Assembly: GCF_023498005.1 (NCBI RefSeq)
Contig: NZ_CP097289.1
Coordinates: forward strand, 8,680,001-8,744,000
Source: Streptomyces durmitorensis
GTDB lineage: Bacteria; Actinomycetota; Actinomycetes; Streptomycetales; Streptomycetaceae
Length of the DNA: 64,000 nucleotides
Direction: 5' to 3'
The notes beneath the pieces were generated by a model. It was not told the DNA's origin. It did no database searches and saw nothing but the letters and a program-made list of their open reading frames with translations. The translations under genes and the position numbers were made by a program. Each line of letters starts with the position of its first letter. The first letter of the stretch is position 1. Positions 42,212-53,900 of this stretch are shown one piece after another.

Positions 42212-44263
42212 GTGTTGATCACCCAAGGACCTGGTGGACCTACCGTCGGAGGGCCGCAATCCGGGGCCCAGAAGCAATCGCTCCGGCCGGGATCAGTGCG
42301 CCGGGCGATGTCCTACATGAAGTCGCACAAACCCGCGTTCGCCTTTCTGCTGCTCACCACCGTGGTGGATTCCCTCATCATCGTGTCGACGCCTCTGCTC
42401 CTCAAAGTGATCATCGATGAAGGAATACTCAAGGACGACGCCGGGGTCATCACGACCGTCGCCCTCGTCGTGGCGGGACTCGCCGTCGTCGACGCGGTGG
42501 CGCAGCTCGTGCAGAGCTACTTCTCCGGGCGCATCGGGCAGGGCGTCAGCCACGATCTGCGGGTCGAGGCCTTCAAGCACGTACAGCGCCAGCCGATGGC
42601 GTTCTTCACCCGGACCCAGACGGGGCTGCTCGCGAGCCGCCTCAACGGCGACGTCATGCTGGCCCAGCAGGCCCTCACCACGATGCTGGTCTCCGCGACC
42701 AGCGTGCTGACCGTGACGCTCGTCCTGGCCGAGATGTTCTATCTGTCCTGGCTCATCAGCCTGATCGCCATCGCCATGCTGCCCCTGTTCATCGTCCCCG
42801 GCATCTACGTGGGGCGGCGCCTGCAGCACTACTCCAGGGCGCAGATGCAGGCCAACGGCGAACTCGGCGGCATCATCAACGAGCGCTTCAACGTGGGCGG
42901 GGCGATGCTCGCCAAGCTCTTCGGGCGCCCCCGCGAGGAGGCGGCCGCGTTCGAGGCACGAGCGGGCGAGGTGCGCCAGGTCGGCATCATCTGGACGGTG
43001 TACAGCAGGCTTTCCTTCGTCTTCATGGCCCTGCTCGCGTCCCTGGCGACCGCCCTCGTGTACGGCGTCGGCGGCGGCCTTGTGCTCAATGACGTGTTCC
43101 GCATCGGCACGCTCGTGGCCCTCGCCGCGCTGCTCGGCCGGCTATACGGGCCCATCACGCAACTGTCCAGCCTGCAGTCCAACGCGCTGACCGCGATGGT
43201 CAGCTTCGACCGGATCTTCGAGGTGCTCGACCTCAAGCCCCTCATCGAGGAGAAGCCGGACCCGGTCGCCCTCGCCGCTCCGGGCAGCGGCCCCGCACCG
43301 GAGATCGAGTTCGACCAGGTGTCCTTCCGGTACCCGCGAGCCAGTGACGTGTCCCTGGCCTCGCTCGAGTCCAACGCCCTGTCCGCGGCCGAACGGGCCA
43401 AGGAGACGGCCGAGGTGCTCCACGGGATGACCTTCCGGGTGCCGTCCGGCAAGCTCACCGCCCTCGTCGGCCCGTCCGGCGGCGGCAAGACCACCGCAAC
43501 CCATCTGGTGTCCCGCCTCTACGACCCGACCTCGGGAAGCGTCCGCATCGACGGCCACGACCTGCGCGACGTCAGCCTCGACTCACTGCGCGACGTCGTC
43601 GGAGTGGTCAGCCAGGACGCGCACTTCTACCACGACACGATCCGCGTGAACCTGTCCTACGCACGCCCCGACGCCACCCAGCGCGATCTGCTCCGAGCCT
43701 GCGACGCGGCCCAGATCGGCGACTTGATCCGATCCCTGCCGAGCGGCCTCGACACCGTGGTCGGCGACCGCGGCTTCCGGCTCTCCGGCGGTGAGAAGCA
43801 ACGCCTCGCCCTCGCCAGGCTCCTCCTGAAGGCGCCCTCCATCGTGGTGCTCGACGAGGCCACCGCGCACCTGGACTCCGAGTCCGAGGCGGCCATCCAG
43901 CTGGCGCTGACCACCGCGTTGCGGGACAGGACCTCGCTGGTCATCGCCCACCGCCTGTCCACCATCCGCGAGGCGGACCAGATCCTCGTCATCGACGAGG
44001 GCGTCGTCCGTGAGAGCGGGACACACGAGGAACTCCTCGCGGCAGGAGGCCTTTACTCCGAGCTCTACCACACGCAGTTCAACCGCCCCAGCACCAACGG
44101 AGCGGGCCCGGCCGCCCGCAAGGAGCCCGTGCTGCAGGGCCCTGTCATCGGGAGCGGACCCGCCCTGGGCGGGAGCGGCCCCGTGCTCGGCGGCAGCGGT
44201 CCGCCGCCGGCGGTCGGCGGCGAGCACATCCTGCGCCTCGGTGCCGACCCGGACGAGCGCTGA
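42212..44263 (+). CDS. Exporter-type ABC transporter, fused membrane and ATPase domains
   Basis: 683 residues, a half-transporter of the MsbA/lipid-drug exporter class. Six spans lie within about 35-340. The nucleotide-binding domain has Walker [10 protein letters not shown] (about 420), signature [15 protein letters not shown] (about 524) and Walker [14 protein letters not shown] ~20-residue Ser/Ala/Glu-rich insert precedes the Walker A strand, and the C-terminus carries GSGP-type repeats. Homologues (Tba in balhimycin and counterparts) export glycopeptides. The GTG at 42212 follows AGGAGGA by 8-9 nt. It is 20 bp before the first NRPS gene, so co-transcribed. Confidence 0.88.
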   Translation: MLITQGPGGPTVGGPQSGAQKQSLRPGSVRRAMSYMKSHKPAFAFLLLTTVVDSLIIVSTPLLLKVIIDEGILKDDAGVITTVALVVAGLAVVDAVAQLVQSYFSGRIGQGVSHDLRVEAFKHVQRQPMAFFTRTQTGLLASRLNGDVMLAQQALTTMLVSATSVLTVTLVLAEMFYLSWLISLIAIAMLPLFIVPGIYVGRRLQHYSRAQMQANGELGGIINERFNVGGAMLAKLFGRPREEAAAFEARAGEVRQVGIIWTVYSRLSFVFMALLASLATALVYGVGGGLVLNDVFRIGTLVALAALLGRLYGPITQLSSLQSNALTAMVSFDRIFEVLDLKPLIEEKPDPVALAAPGSGPAPEIEFDQVSFRYPRASDVSLASLESNALSAAERAKETAEVLHGMTFRVPSGKLTALVGPSGGGKTTATHLVSRLYDPTSGSVRIDGHDLRDVSLDSLRDVVGVVSQDAHFYHDTIRVNLSYARPDATQRDLLRACDAAQIGDLIRSLPSGLDTVVGDRGFRLSGGEKQRLALARLLLKAPSIVVLDEATAHLDSESEAAIQLALTTALRDRTSLVIAHRLSTIREADQILVIDEGVVRESGTHEELLAAGGLYSELYHTQFNRPSTNGAGPAARKEPVLQGPVIGSGPALGGSGPVLGGSGPPPAVGGEHILRLGADPDER

Positions 44264-44283
44264 GCGCCTGCCTGAAGGGGGAA

Positions 44284-47200
44284 GTGGTGGAGTCGTCGGT
44301 GGTGGCGGAGCTGATCGCCGCACGGGTGGAGTCGTCGCCCGGCGCGGTCGCGGTCGAGGGCGAACAGACGCTGTCGTACGGAGAGTTGTGGGCGCGGTCG
44401 GGTCAGTGGGCGGCGCATCTGGCTGGGCTCGGAGTGGGCCGGGGCGACCGCGTCGCGGTGGTGATGGAGCGGTCGCCGGAGCTGGTGACGGTGCTCCTGG
44501 GCGTGTGGCGGGCGGGCGCGGCCTACGTGCCCGTCGACGCGGGTTCACCGCCCGAGCGCATCGCCTTCGTCGTCGAGGACTCGGCTCCCGCGGTGGTGCT
44601 GTGCACGTCTGACCGCAGGGGTGTGGTGCCCGAGAGCGCCGCCGTGCAGGTGGTGGACGACCCGCGGGTACGGGCGGCGGTGGCCGCCCGCGACGGCGGC
44701 GACGTCCGCGCGCCGGTGGACGGGCGGGACGTGGCGTACGTGATGTACACGTCGGGTTCGACCGGGGTGCCCAAGGGCGTCGCGGTGCCGCACGGAAGCG
44801 TCGCGGCCCTGGTCGGCGAGGAAGGCTGGGCGATCGGCCCGGACGACGCGGCCCTGATGCACGCCCCGCACGCCTTCGACGTCACGCTGTTCGAGATGTG
44901 GGTGCCGCTCGCCGCCGGTGGCCGTGTGGTGATCGCCGAACCGGGCGCGGTGGACGGCCAGAAGGTGCGCCGGCACGTCAAGAACGGCGTGAGCGCCGTG
45001 CACGTGACCGCGGGTTCGTTCCGCGTCATGGCCGAGGAGTCCCCGGACTGCTTCACGGGGGTGCGCGAGGTGCTCACCGGCGGTGACGTGGTCCCGCCCG
45101 GCTCCGTGGCCCGCGTGCGCGAGGCCTGCCCGGACGTGGCCGTCCGGCACCTGTACGGCCCGACCGAGGTGACCCTGTGCGCGACCTGGCACGTGCTGCG
45201 GCCGGGCGACAAGACGGACTCCGTGCTCCCGATCGGGCGCGCGCTGCCCCGCCGGCGGACCTTCGTCCTGGACGCGGCGCTGCGGCCGCTGCCCGCCGGC
45301 ACGGTGGGGGAGCTGTACGTGGCGGGGCCGAGCCTGGCGCGCGGCTACTGGAACAGCCCCGGTCCGACTGCGGACCGGTTCGTGGCGTGCCCGTACGCGT
45401 CCGGCGAGCGGATGTACCGCACCGGCGACCTGGTGCGCGAGACCGAGGACGGAGAGCTGCTCTTCGTCGGCCGCGCGGACAGCCAGGTCAAAGTGCGTGG
45501 CTTCCGCGTGGAGTTGGGTGAGGTGGAGGCGGCTCTGGCGGCCCACCCCGCCGTGGCCCAGGCCGTGGTCGTCGCCCGCGAGGACCGGCACGGGGAGCGC
45601 CGCCTGGCCGGCTACGTCGTCCCGCAGGAGCCGGAAGGCCTTGACCCCCGGCTCGTCCGCGATGCCGTCGCAAGGACACTGCCCGAGTACATGGTCCCCA
45701 CCGCGGTACTGGCCCTCGCGTCCCTCCCCGTGACCCGCAACGGCAAGGTCGACCGCGACGCCCTGCCCGCCCCCGACTTCGCCGCGAAGGTCACGGGCCA
45801 CGCGCCGCGCACCGAGGACGAGGCGGTCCTGTGCGCCCTGATGGCGGAGCTGCTCGGCCTGGAACGCGTCGGCGTCGAGGACAGCTTCTTCGAGCTCGGC
45901 GGCGACTCGATCATGTCGATGCAACTGGCCGCCCGCGCCCGGCGCGCGCACCTGTTCTTCAGGGCGGAGGACGTTTTCGAGCACGCGACACCGGCGGCCC
46001 TTGCCGCGGTCGCCCGATCAGGGCAGGGGGCCGGGGAGCGGTCCGGAGTGCCGGGCGGGCCCGGGGAGCGGCAGGAGACGACCGGACGCGACCGCTCCGC
46101 CGCTTCGCTCATGGACGACCTCCGCGAGGACGAGACCGACCGGCTGCGGGCCGCGGTGCCCGGCCTGGTGGACGTATGGCCGCTGTCGCCGCTCCAGGAA
46201 GGGATGCTCTTCCACGCCACCTTCGACGACGAAGGGCCGGACGTGTACGCGAGCCAGCGGACGCTGGCACTGGACGGCCCCCTTGACGTCGCCCGGCTGC
46301 GGACGTCGTGGCACACGCTGCTCGCCCGGCACGCCGTGCTGCGCGCGAGCTTCCACCAGCGCGACTCCGGGCAGACGGTGCAAGTCATCACGACCGACGC
46401 CGAGTTGCCCTGGCGCGAGGCCGATCTCTCGGAGCTGCCGGAAGGTGACGTGCCCGCCGAGGTGGCACGCCTCGCCGCGGCCGAACGTGCCGAGAAGCTC
46501 GACCTCCGCGCGGCACCGTTGCTGAGGCTGCTCCTGATACGCCTCGGCGCCGGCCGGCATCGCCAGATCGTCACCGTCCACCACTCCCTGGTGGACGGCT
46601 GGTCCACCGACGTCGTCTTCGCGGAGCTCTCCGAGCTGTACGCGGCGGGCGGCGACGGCCGGACACTGCCCACGACGACGTCCTACGGGACATACCTGGC
46701 CTGGATCGACAGGCAGGACAAGGAAGCGGCGCGCGACGCCTGGCGCGCCGAGTTCGCCGGGGCGGACGAGCCGACGCTGCTGGTGCCCGACGAGCCGGTC
46801 GGGCCGCAGGTCGTGCCGGAACCGGTGCCGTTCGAGCTGACCGAGGAACTCACCCGCGGTGTGGCCGAGTTGGCCCGCTCCCAAGGGGTGACCGTCAACA
46901 CGGTCGTGCAGGGCGCGTGGGCCCAGGTGCTCGCCCGGCTGGTGGGGCGCACGGACGTGGTGTTCGGCACTCCGGTGGCAGGCCGTCCCGCGGAGCTGCC
47001 GGGGGTCGAGTCGGCGGTCGGCCTGTTCCTCAACACCTTGCCCGTACGGGTGAGCCTGGCGGCGGACCAGTCGGTCGCCGGGCTGCTCGCCGACCTGCGG
47101 GAGCGCCAGGTCGGGCTGATGTCCCGGCAGCACCTGGGACTCCGCGAGATCCACCGAATCGCCGGGCCCGGCGCGGTGTTCGACACGCTCGTGGTGTTCG

Positions 47201-50200
47201 AGAACCTTCCCCGGACGCCCGACGGGACCGGTGCCGCAGCAGAGCTGGCCATCCGTCCCGTAGGGGAGCCGGAGGACAGGGGCCACTACCCGCTGGCGCT
47301 GATCGTGGTCCCTGACACCCGGCTGCGGGGGCTCGTCGTGCACCGCCCGGACGTGGTGGGACGCGACCGGGCCCAGGCCGTGATCTCCTCGCTGGTCCGC
47401 GTGATCGAGCAGATGGTGGCGGATCCGTCGTCGCCGGTGGGACGGCTCGACATCCTCACCGAGACCGAACGCGCGCTCGTGGCGCGGGAGCAGGAACGGC
47501 AGCGGGGGGAGCGAAACGCGTCGGCGCGGGCAGCCGTGCCCGACGTGACGGCACCGGACCTCTTCGCCGAGCAGGCCGCGGCCACGCCCGCCGCGGTGGC
47601 GGTGGTCGACGGCCGGCGTTCGCTGACGTACGGCGAACTGGCCGCCCGCGCCGGACGGCTGGCGCGCTGCCTGACGGACAGGGGAGTGGGTCCGGAGACA
47701 CGGGTGGCCGTCATGGCGGACCGCTCGGCGGAACTGGTGACGGCCCTCCTCGCGGTGGCGGCGGCCGGAGGTGTCTATGTCCCCGTGGACCCGGGGCTTC
47801 CCCCGGCGCGGCTGCGCCTGCTCCTCGACGACGTGGCCCCGCCGGTCCTGGTGTGCGCGGAGCAGACTCGCGACGCGGTACCGCAGGAATTCACCGGCCA
47901 ACTGATGCTCCTGGACGACCAGTTGACTACCGGCGGAGTGGCCGAACAGGCCGGATTCGCGGACGGCCTGATGAAGGACGCGGAGCGGCGCACACCGCTC
48001 ACCGCCTCCAACGCGGCGTACGTGATCTACACATCCGGGTCGACCGGCACCCCCAAGGGTGCGGTCGTCCCCCACCGGGGCCTGCGCAACCTCGTCGCCG
48101 ACCGCATCGCGCGCTACCGGATCGACGCGGACAGCGCGGTGCTCCAACTCGTCTCGCCGAGCTTCGACGTCTCCATGTCGGACATCTGGCCGGTGCTCTG
48201 CGCGGGTGGCCGGCTGGTCCTCGCACCGCCCGCGCGTCGGCACGCGACCGGCGAGGAGCTGGTCCACCTGATGCGCACGCAGCGGGTGACGCACGTCGCG
48301 ATGACACCGACCCTCCTGGCGCAGCTTCCGCCGGAGGAACTGCCCGCGTTGCGTGTCCTGGTCATCGGCGGCGAGCCCGTCTCCGACGAGCTGCGCCGTC
48401 AGTGGTCGGTGAACCGCGAGATCTACAGCGAGTACGGGGTCACCGAGGCGACGGTCGCCTCGACGGTGAGCCGCCCTCTCGACGCCCACGACGAGCCGTC
48501 GATCGGCCGCCCGGTCGCCAACACCTCCGCCCACGTCCTTGACGCGTTCCTGCGGCCGGTGCCCGCGGACACGGTGGGCGAGCTGTACGTGGCGGGCGCG
48601 GGCCTGGCACGCGGCTACCTGCGGCGGACGAGGCTGACGGCGCGGCGCTTCGTGGCGAGCCCGTTCGCGCACGGCGAGCGGATGTACAGGACCGGGGACC
48701 TGGTGCGCCGCACCGGCACCGGCGACCTCGTCTACGCGGGTCGTGCCGACGCGCAGGTGAAGGTGCGCGGATTCCGGGTGGAGCTCGGCGAGATCGAGGC
48801 GGCCCTCACGGGGCATCCCGCCGTCGACCGGGCCGTGGTGATCCTCAGGCAGGACCGGCAGGGGGAACGCCGCCTGGTCGGCTATGTGGTGGGCACCGAC
48901 GCCCGAGCCGAAGCCCAGGCCCAGGCCGGGGCCGGGGCCGGGGCCCGAGCCGAGCACCGGATGGCCCCACGACCCCTGGACATGCAATCAGTGCGCGAGT
49001 ACGCCGCCGAGGCGCTGCCGGAGTACATGGTGCCCGCGGCCGTCCTCGCCCTCGACGCACTGCCCGTCACCCCGAACGGCAAGGTCGACGTCCCCGCGCT
49101 CCCCGCGCCCGACTTCGCCGACCATGTGTCGGGCCGGGCGCCGGAGGGCGAGGCGGAGAAGATCCTCTGCGCCCTGTTCGCCGAGGTCCTCGGCCTTGAG
49201 CGGGTCGGCGCCGACGACAACTTCTTCCGGCTCGGCGGGGATTCGATCAGCTCGATGCAGCTGGTGAGCCGCGCCCGCCGGGAGGGTGCCCTCTTCAGCG
49301 CCCAGGACGTGTTCGAGCACGGGTCGCCGGAAGGCCTCGCGCGCGTGGTCAGGCTCGGTGCCGGACGCGTGGCGGGACCGGACGTGGGCGAGGGCGAGGT
49401 CGCCTGGACACCCGTGATGCGGGCCCTGGGCGAGCGGGCACTCGGCGGCGGATTCACCCAGTGGGTGGTGATGGGCACCCCCGCGGGTCTCGGCGGCGAA
49501 GTCCTGGCGGCGGGCCTGGGCGCCGTACTCGACACGCACGACATGCTGCGCGCCCACGCGGTGGCCACTGACGCGGTGGCCACTGACGCGGTGGCCGACG
49601 GCGATACCGGGCCCCGCCTGGTGGTCGGCGAGCGCGGATCCGTCGATGCCGCCCGCCTGATCACCCGGCTCGACACGGCGGAGGTCCCGACGGAGGGCCT
49701 GGACGAGCTGGCGGGCCGTGCCGCGCGCGATGCGGTCCTGCGCCTGGATCCCTTCGCCGGTGCGATGGTCCAGGCGGTGTGGCTGGACGCGGGGCCGGGG
49801 CGGGTCGGGCGACTGGCCTTGGTGGTGCACCACTTGGCGGTGGACGGGGTCTCGTGGCGGATCCTGGCCCCGGACCTGCGCGCCGCGTGCGAGGCGGCGG
49901 CCGCCGGGCGGGAGCCGGGGCTCGACCCTGTCGGCACGTCCTTCAGGCGCTGGTCCAGGCTCCTCGTCGAGGAGGCAACCGGCAGCGACCGCGTCGCGGA
50001 ACTCGACGCCTGGACCACGCTGCTCGGCGACAGGGCGACGGCGGAACCACCCCTCGGTCACCGGGCCCTCGACCCGGCACGGGACACAGCGGCAGGGATG
50101 CACCACCGGTCCTGGACCGTCCCGCCCCAGCAGGCGGCCACGCTCGCGGGATCCACACCGGCCCTCTTCCACTGCGGAGTGCACGAGGTGCTCCTCGCCA

Positions 50201-50919
50201 CGCTGGCCGGAGCCGTCGTCCAAGGGCGGCGCGGCACTCACGGAACGGTCCTGATCGACGTCGAGGGACATGGACGCAAGCCGGTCCAGGACGCCGATCT
50301 GCTGCGCACCGTCGGGTGGTTCACCAGCGTGCACCCCATCCGCCTTGACCTGTCCGGCATCGACACGACGAGGGCGGCAGCCGGTGGACCGGACGTCGGC
50401 TCGCTCCTGAAGGCGGTCAAGGAACAGGCACGGGCGGTGCCGGGCGACGGACTCGGACACGGCCTGCTTCGCCACCTGAACCCCGAGACGGGCCCGGTGC
50501 TCGCCGCGCTGCCCGGCCCGCAGGTCGGCTTCAACTACATGGGCCGCTTCCCCGCGGTCGGCGGAAGCGCCGATGTCCGGCCCTGGCAGATGGCAGGCGA
50601 AGAGGCGATAGGAAGCTCCACCGCGGCGGCCATGCCCGCGACGCACACCCTTGAGGCCGGTGCGACCATCCGCGACGCCGCCGAAGGGCCCGAGCTGACC
50701 CTCTCGCTGAGCTGGCACGGCGCGGTCCTCGACGAGTCCGTGGCGGAACGCGTCGGCCGCCACTGGCTCGACCTGCTCGCGGGCCTGGCAGCCCACACCA
50801 CCGACCCGACGGCGGGCGGCCACACCCCGTCCGACTTCCCTCTCGTCGAGCTCGCCCAGGACGAGGTCGAGCAGTTCGAAGCGATGGCAGCAGAGCTCGA
50901 AGGAGGGCGTTCGCTGTGA
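44284..50919 (+). CDS. NRPS, modules 1-2 (A-T-C-A-T-E)
   Basis: 2211 residues. It starts directly with an adenylation domain ([14 protein letters not shown] near 152), so it initiates the chain; a carrier site follows (FELGGDSI near 537). Module 2 has C ([14 protein letters not shown] near 632; HHSLVDG near 765), A ([14 protein letters not shown] near 1246), T (FRLGGDSI near 1648) and E ([13 protein letters not shown] near 1849; FNYMGRF near 2083). Selectivity residues read D-V-F-H-L-G-L-L-C-K for module 1, i.e. 4-hydroxyphenylglycine type, and about D-V-S-A-V-G-E-V-A-K for module 2, not Hpg and not matched from memory; tryptophan would fit a complestatin-type product. The linker before T2 is Ala/Gln/Gly-rich. 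No thioesterase. The stop overlaps the next start (GTGA). Confidence 0.93.
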   Translation: MVESSVVAELIAARVESSPGAVAVEGEQTLSYGELWARSGQWAAHLAGLGVGRGDRVAVVMERSPELVTVLLGVWRAGAAYVPVDAGSPPERIAFVVEDSAPAVVLCTSDRRGVVPESAAVQVVDDPRVRAAVAARDGGDVRAPVDGRDVAYVMYTSGSTGVPKGVAVPHGSVAALVGEEGWAIGPDDAALMHAPHAFDVTLFEMWVPLAAGGRVVIAEPGAVDGQKVRRHVKNGVSAVHVTAGSFRVMAEESPDCFTGVREVLTGGDVVPPGSVARVREACPDVAVRHLYGPTEVTLCATWHVLRPGDKTDSVLPIGRALPRRRTFVLDAALRPLPAGTVGELYVAGPSLARGYWNSPGPTADRFVACPYASGERMYRTGDLVRETEDGELLFVGRADSQVKVRGFRVELGEVEAALAAHPAVAQAVVVAREDRHGERRLAGYVVPQEPEGLDPRLVRDAVARTLPEYMVPTAVLALASLPVTRNGKVDRDALPAPDFAAKVTGHAPRTEDEAVLCALMAELLGLERVGVEDSFFELGGDSIMSMQLAARARRAHLFFRAEDVFEHATPAALAAVARSGQGAGERSGVPGGPGERQETTGRDRSAASLMDDLREDETDRLRAAVPGLVDVWPLSPLQEGMLFHATFDDEGPDVYASQRTLALDGPLDVARLRTSWHTLLARHAVLRASFHQRDSGQTVQVITTDAELPWREADLSELPEGDVPAEVARLAAAERAEKLDLRAAPLLRLLLIRLGAGRHRQIVTVHHSLVDGWSTDVVFAELSELYAAGGDGRTLPTTTSYGTYLAWIDRQDKEAARDAWRAEFAGADEPTLLVPDEPVGPQVVPEPVPFELTEELTRGVAELARSQGVTVNTVVQGAWAQVLARLVGRTDVVFGTPVAGRPAELPGVESAVGLFLNTLPVRVSLAADQSVAGLLADLRERQVGLMSRQHLGLREIHRIAGPGAVFDTLVVFENLPRTPDGTGAAAELAIRPVGEPEDRGHYPLALIVVPDTRLRGLVVHRPDVVGRDRAQAVISSLVRVIEQMVADPSSPVGRLDILTETERALVAREQERQRGERNASARAAVPDVTAPDLFAEQAAATPAAVAVVDGRRSLTYGELAARAGRLARCLTDRGVGPETRVAVMADRSAELVTALLAVAAAGGVYVPVDPGLPPARLRLLLDDVAPPVLVCAEQTRDAVPQEFTGQLMLLDDQLTTGGVAEQAGFADGLMKDAERRTPLTASNAAYVIYTSGSTGTPKGAVVPHRGLRNLVADRIARYRIDADSAVLQLVSPSFDVSMSDIWPVLCAGGRLVLAPPARRHATGEELVHLMRTQRVTHVAMTPTLLAQLPPEELPALRVLVIGGEPVSDELRRQWSVNREIYSEYGVTEATVASTVSRPLDAHDEPSIGRPVANTSAHVLDAFLRPVPADTVGELYVAGAGLARGYLRRTRLTARRFVASPFAHGERMYRTGDLVRRTGTGDLVYAGRADAQVKVRGFRVELGEIEAALTGHPAVDRAVVILRQDRQGERRLVGYVVGTDARAEAQAQAGAGAGARAEHRMAPRPLDMQSVREYAAEALPEYMVPAAVLALDALPVTPNGKVDVPALPAPDFADHVSGRAPEGEAEKILCALFAEVLGLERVGADDNFFRLGGDSISSMQLVSRARREGALFSAQDVFEHGSPEGLARVVRLGAGRVAGPDVGEGEVAWTPVMRALGERALGGGFTQWVVMGTPAGLGGEVLAAGLGAVLDTHDMLRAHAVATDAVATDAVADGDTGPRLVVGERGSVDAARLITRLDTAEVPTEGLDELAGRAARDAVLRLDPFAGAMVQAVWLDAGPGRVGRLALVVHHLAVDGVSWRILAPDLRAACEAAAAGREPGLDPVGTSFRRWSRLLVEEATGSDRVAELDAWTTLLGDRATAEPPLGHRALDPARDTAAGMHHRSWTVPPQQAATLAGSTPALFHCGVHEVLLATLAGAVVQGRRGTHGTVLIDVEGHGRKPVQDADLLRTVGWFTSVHPIRLDLSGIDTTRAAAGGPDVGSLLKAVKEQARAVPGDGLGHGLLRHLNPETGPVLAALPGPQVGFNYMGRFPAVGGSADVRPWQMAGEEAIGSSTAAAMPATHTLEAGATIRDAAEGPELTLSLSWHGAVLDESVAERVGRHWLDLLAGLAAHTTDPTAGGHTPSDFPLVELAQDEVEQFEAMAAELEGGRSL
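45343..45539 (+). repeat. Near-identical A-domain tract, copy in module 1
   Basis: This 197-bp piece of the module 1 adenylation domain (A7-A8 region) equals 53391-53587 in module 3 with only 3 mismatches, while the flanks diverge much more. It points to recent gene conversion. Confidence 0.85.
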
Positions 50920-53900
50920 AGACTCCCACTCCCGCCACGGGGCACGCATCCGCCGCTCACCGGCCGGCTCCGCACGCCAAGGGTTCCGCGCTCGCGGAGG
51001 TCTGGCCGCTCTCGCCCCTGCAAGAAGGGCTCCTGTTCCACGCGGACTTCAACGGTCAGGGACCCGACGTCTACACCGTGCAGAACATTCTGGCGGTCGA
51101 AGGACCCCTGGACGCGGCCCGCTTCCGCACCTCCTGGGAAGCGCTCCTGACCCGGCACGCGGCGCTGCGTGCGAGCTTCCAGCGGCGCAGGACCGGCGAG
51201 GCCGTGCAGCTCATCACCCGCGAGGTCGTCCTGCCGTGGAGCGAGGCCGACGTCTCGGACCTCACCGAGGCCGAAGCGGCGGCCGAGACGGAGCGCCTTG
51301 CCGCACGCGAACGCGCGGACAGGATCGATCCGGCGGCGGCGCCCCTGATGCGCCTGCTCCTGATCCGCACCGGCGAACGCCGTCACCGCCTGGTGATGAC
51401 GAGCCACCACATCCTCATGGACGGCTGGTCGGCCCCGCTCCTGCTCGACGAGCTGGCCGAGATCTACGCGGCGGGCGGCGACGCCTCGGCCCTCACACCC
51501 GCGACGTCCTACCGCGACTACCTGGCCTGGCTCTCCCGCCAGGACAAGGAGGCCGCCCGAGCCGCCTGGAAGGCGGAGCTGGCAGGAGCGGAAGAACCGA
51601 CGCAGGCCGTGGCAGGCCCCGCGAACCCGGCACACGGCGACACACCCCCGAAGAAACGCTCCTGCCACCTCACCCAGGAGACGACCGAGGCGCTCGCCGC
51701 CCTGGCCCGCGCCAACGGCCTGACGGTGAACACCGTCGTCCAGGGCGCGTGGGCGCTGCTCCTGGCCCGCCTCGCCGGACGTACGGACGTGGTGTTCGGC
51801 GCGACGGTGGCGGGACGCCCTCCGGAACTGCCGGGCGCCGATTCCATGATCGGCCTCTTCATCAACACGCTCCCGGTACGGGTACGGCTCGACGGTTCGC
51901 AGCCGCTGCTCGACATGCTCCGCGAACTGCAGGACCGCCAGTCGGCGCTCCTCGCCCACCAGCACCTGGGGCTCTCGGAGATCCAGCAACTCGCGGGCCC
52001 CGGCGCCGGTTTCGACACGCTCCTGGTGTACGAGAACTACCCCCGGCCGCCCGGAAGGGCGACCGCACCCGACGCGCTCTCCCTCACCACGGTGGAGTCC
52101 CGCCAGGCGACGCACTATCCGCTGTCGATCGGCATCGCCCCCGGCGAGCGGCTCCGGGTGGATGTGACGTACCGGCCCGACCTGGTCGACGAAGCGGTGG
52201 GCGAGGCGCTGGCCGGGCTGCTGACCCGGGTCCTGGAACGGATGGTGGCCGATCCTTCGGTGGCGGTGGGACGCGTCGGCGTGGCCCGCGAGCTGCTCAC
52301 GCCCGTCGCGGTGGCTGCTCCGGCCCGTGAGCCGGTGCCGGAGCTGATCGCGAAGCGGGTGGCGGCGTCACCGGATGCGGTGGCCGTCCAAGGTGAACGA
52401 GCAGAGTCCTACCGGGAGTTGTGGGACAAGGCAGGGCGCTGGGCGGCGCACCTGGCCTCACACGGCGTGCGGCGGGGTGACCGTGTCGCTGTGCTGATGG
52501 AGCGGACGCCGGGCCTGGTGGCCGTGCTGCTGGGAGTGTGGCGGGCAGGCGCCGCCTATGTGCCGGTGGACGTGAGCTCGCCGGTGGAACGAGTGGCCTT
52601 CGTGCTGAGGGACGCGGCCCCGACGGCGGTGGTGTGCACGTCGCAGAGTCGTCCTGTGGTGCCGGAGGGCTTCGCCGGGCGGCTGCTCCGGGCGGATGAC
52701 CCGCAGGTCCAGGAGGCGCAGGCGACCGCTGCGGGCCGGGAGTTCAGGGAGCTCGATACGCCGGTGGCGGCGCATGACGTGGCGTACGTGATGTACACGT
52801 CGGGTTCGACGGGTGTGCCCAAGGGGGTGGCGGTGCCGCACGGAAGTGTGGCGGCGCTGGTGGGGGAGCGGGACTGGGGTGTCGAGCGGGCGGACGCGGT
52901 CCTGATGCATGCCCCGCATGCCTTCGACGTGTCGCTGTACGAGATGTGGGTGCCGCTGGCCGCCGGTGGCCGCGTGGTGATGGCAGGTCCCGGTGTTGTC
53001 GATGCCCAACAGGTGCGTGAGCACGTGAAGGCAGGCGTGAGCGCGGTGCATCTGACCGCCGGTTCCTTCCGGGTGCTCGCGGAGGAGTCCCCGGAATGCC
53101 TCGCGGGCCTGCGTGAGGTGCTGACCGGAGGGGACGTGGTCCCGGCCGCGTCGGTGGCGAGGGTCCGGCAGGCGTGCCCCGAGGTCACGGTCCGCCACCT
53201 GTACGGCCCGACGGAGACGACGCTCTGCGCGACCTGGCATGTACTGGAGCCGGGCGACGAGGTGGACTCCGTACTGCCCATCGGGCGTCCGCTTCCCCAC
53301 AGGACAGCCTTCGTCCTGGACGCGTTCCTCAAGCCCTTGCCGCCGGGTGTGACCGGCGAACTGTACGTCGCGGGCGCGGGGTTGGCGCGGGGCTACTGGA
53401 ACAGCCCCGGTCCGACGGCGGACCGGTTCGTGGCGTGCCCGTACGCGCCCGGCGAGCGGATGTACCGCACCGGCGACCTGGTGCGCGAGACCGAGGACGG
53501 AGAGCTGCTCTTCGTCGGCCGCGCGGACAGTCAGGTCAAAGTGCGTGGCTTCCGCGTGGAGTTGGGTGAGGTGGAGGCGGCTCTGGCCGCCCACCCTGCC
53601 GTGGCCCAGGCCGTGGTCGTCGCCCGTGAGGACGGTCCAGGCGAGCGCCGCCTCGTCGGCTACGTCGTCCCGGACGGTCTGGCGGTCGACCCTCTACTCG
53701 TACGCGACGACGTCGCCCGAGAGCTGCCCGAGTACATGGTTCCCGGCGTCGTGCTCGCCCTCGACGCCCTGCCGGTGACCCGCAACGGCAAGGTCGACCG
53801 CGCGGCACTGCCCGCGCCCGACTTCGCCGAACGCGTCTGCGGGCGCGCACCCCGGACCGAGGCCGAGGAGACACTGTGCCTCCTCTTCGCCGAGGTGCTC

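Noticed and set aside
40559..44283. StrR/Bbr consensus boxes (GTTCGAC-N-GTCGAAC)
   Set aside because: Scanned by eye in all cluster gaps; only isolated half-sites (for example GGTCGAAC near 37293) without a partner at the right spacing.
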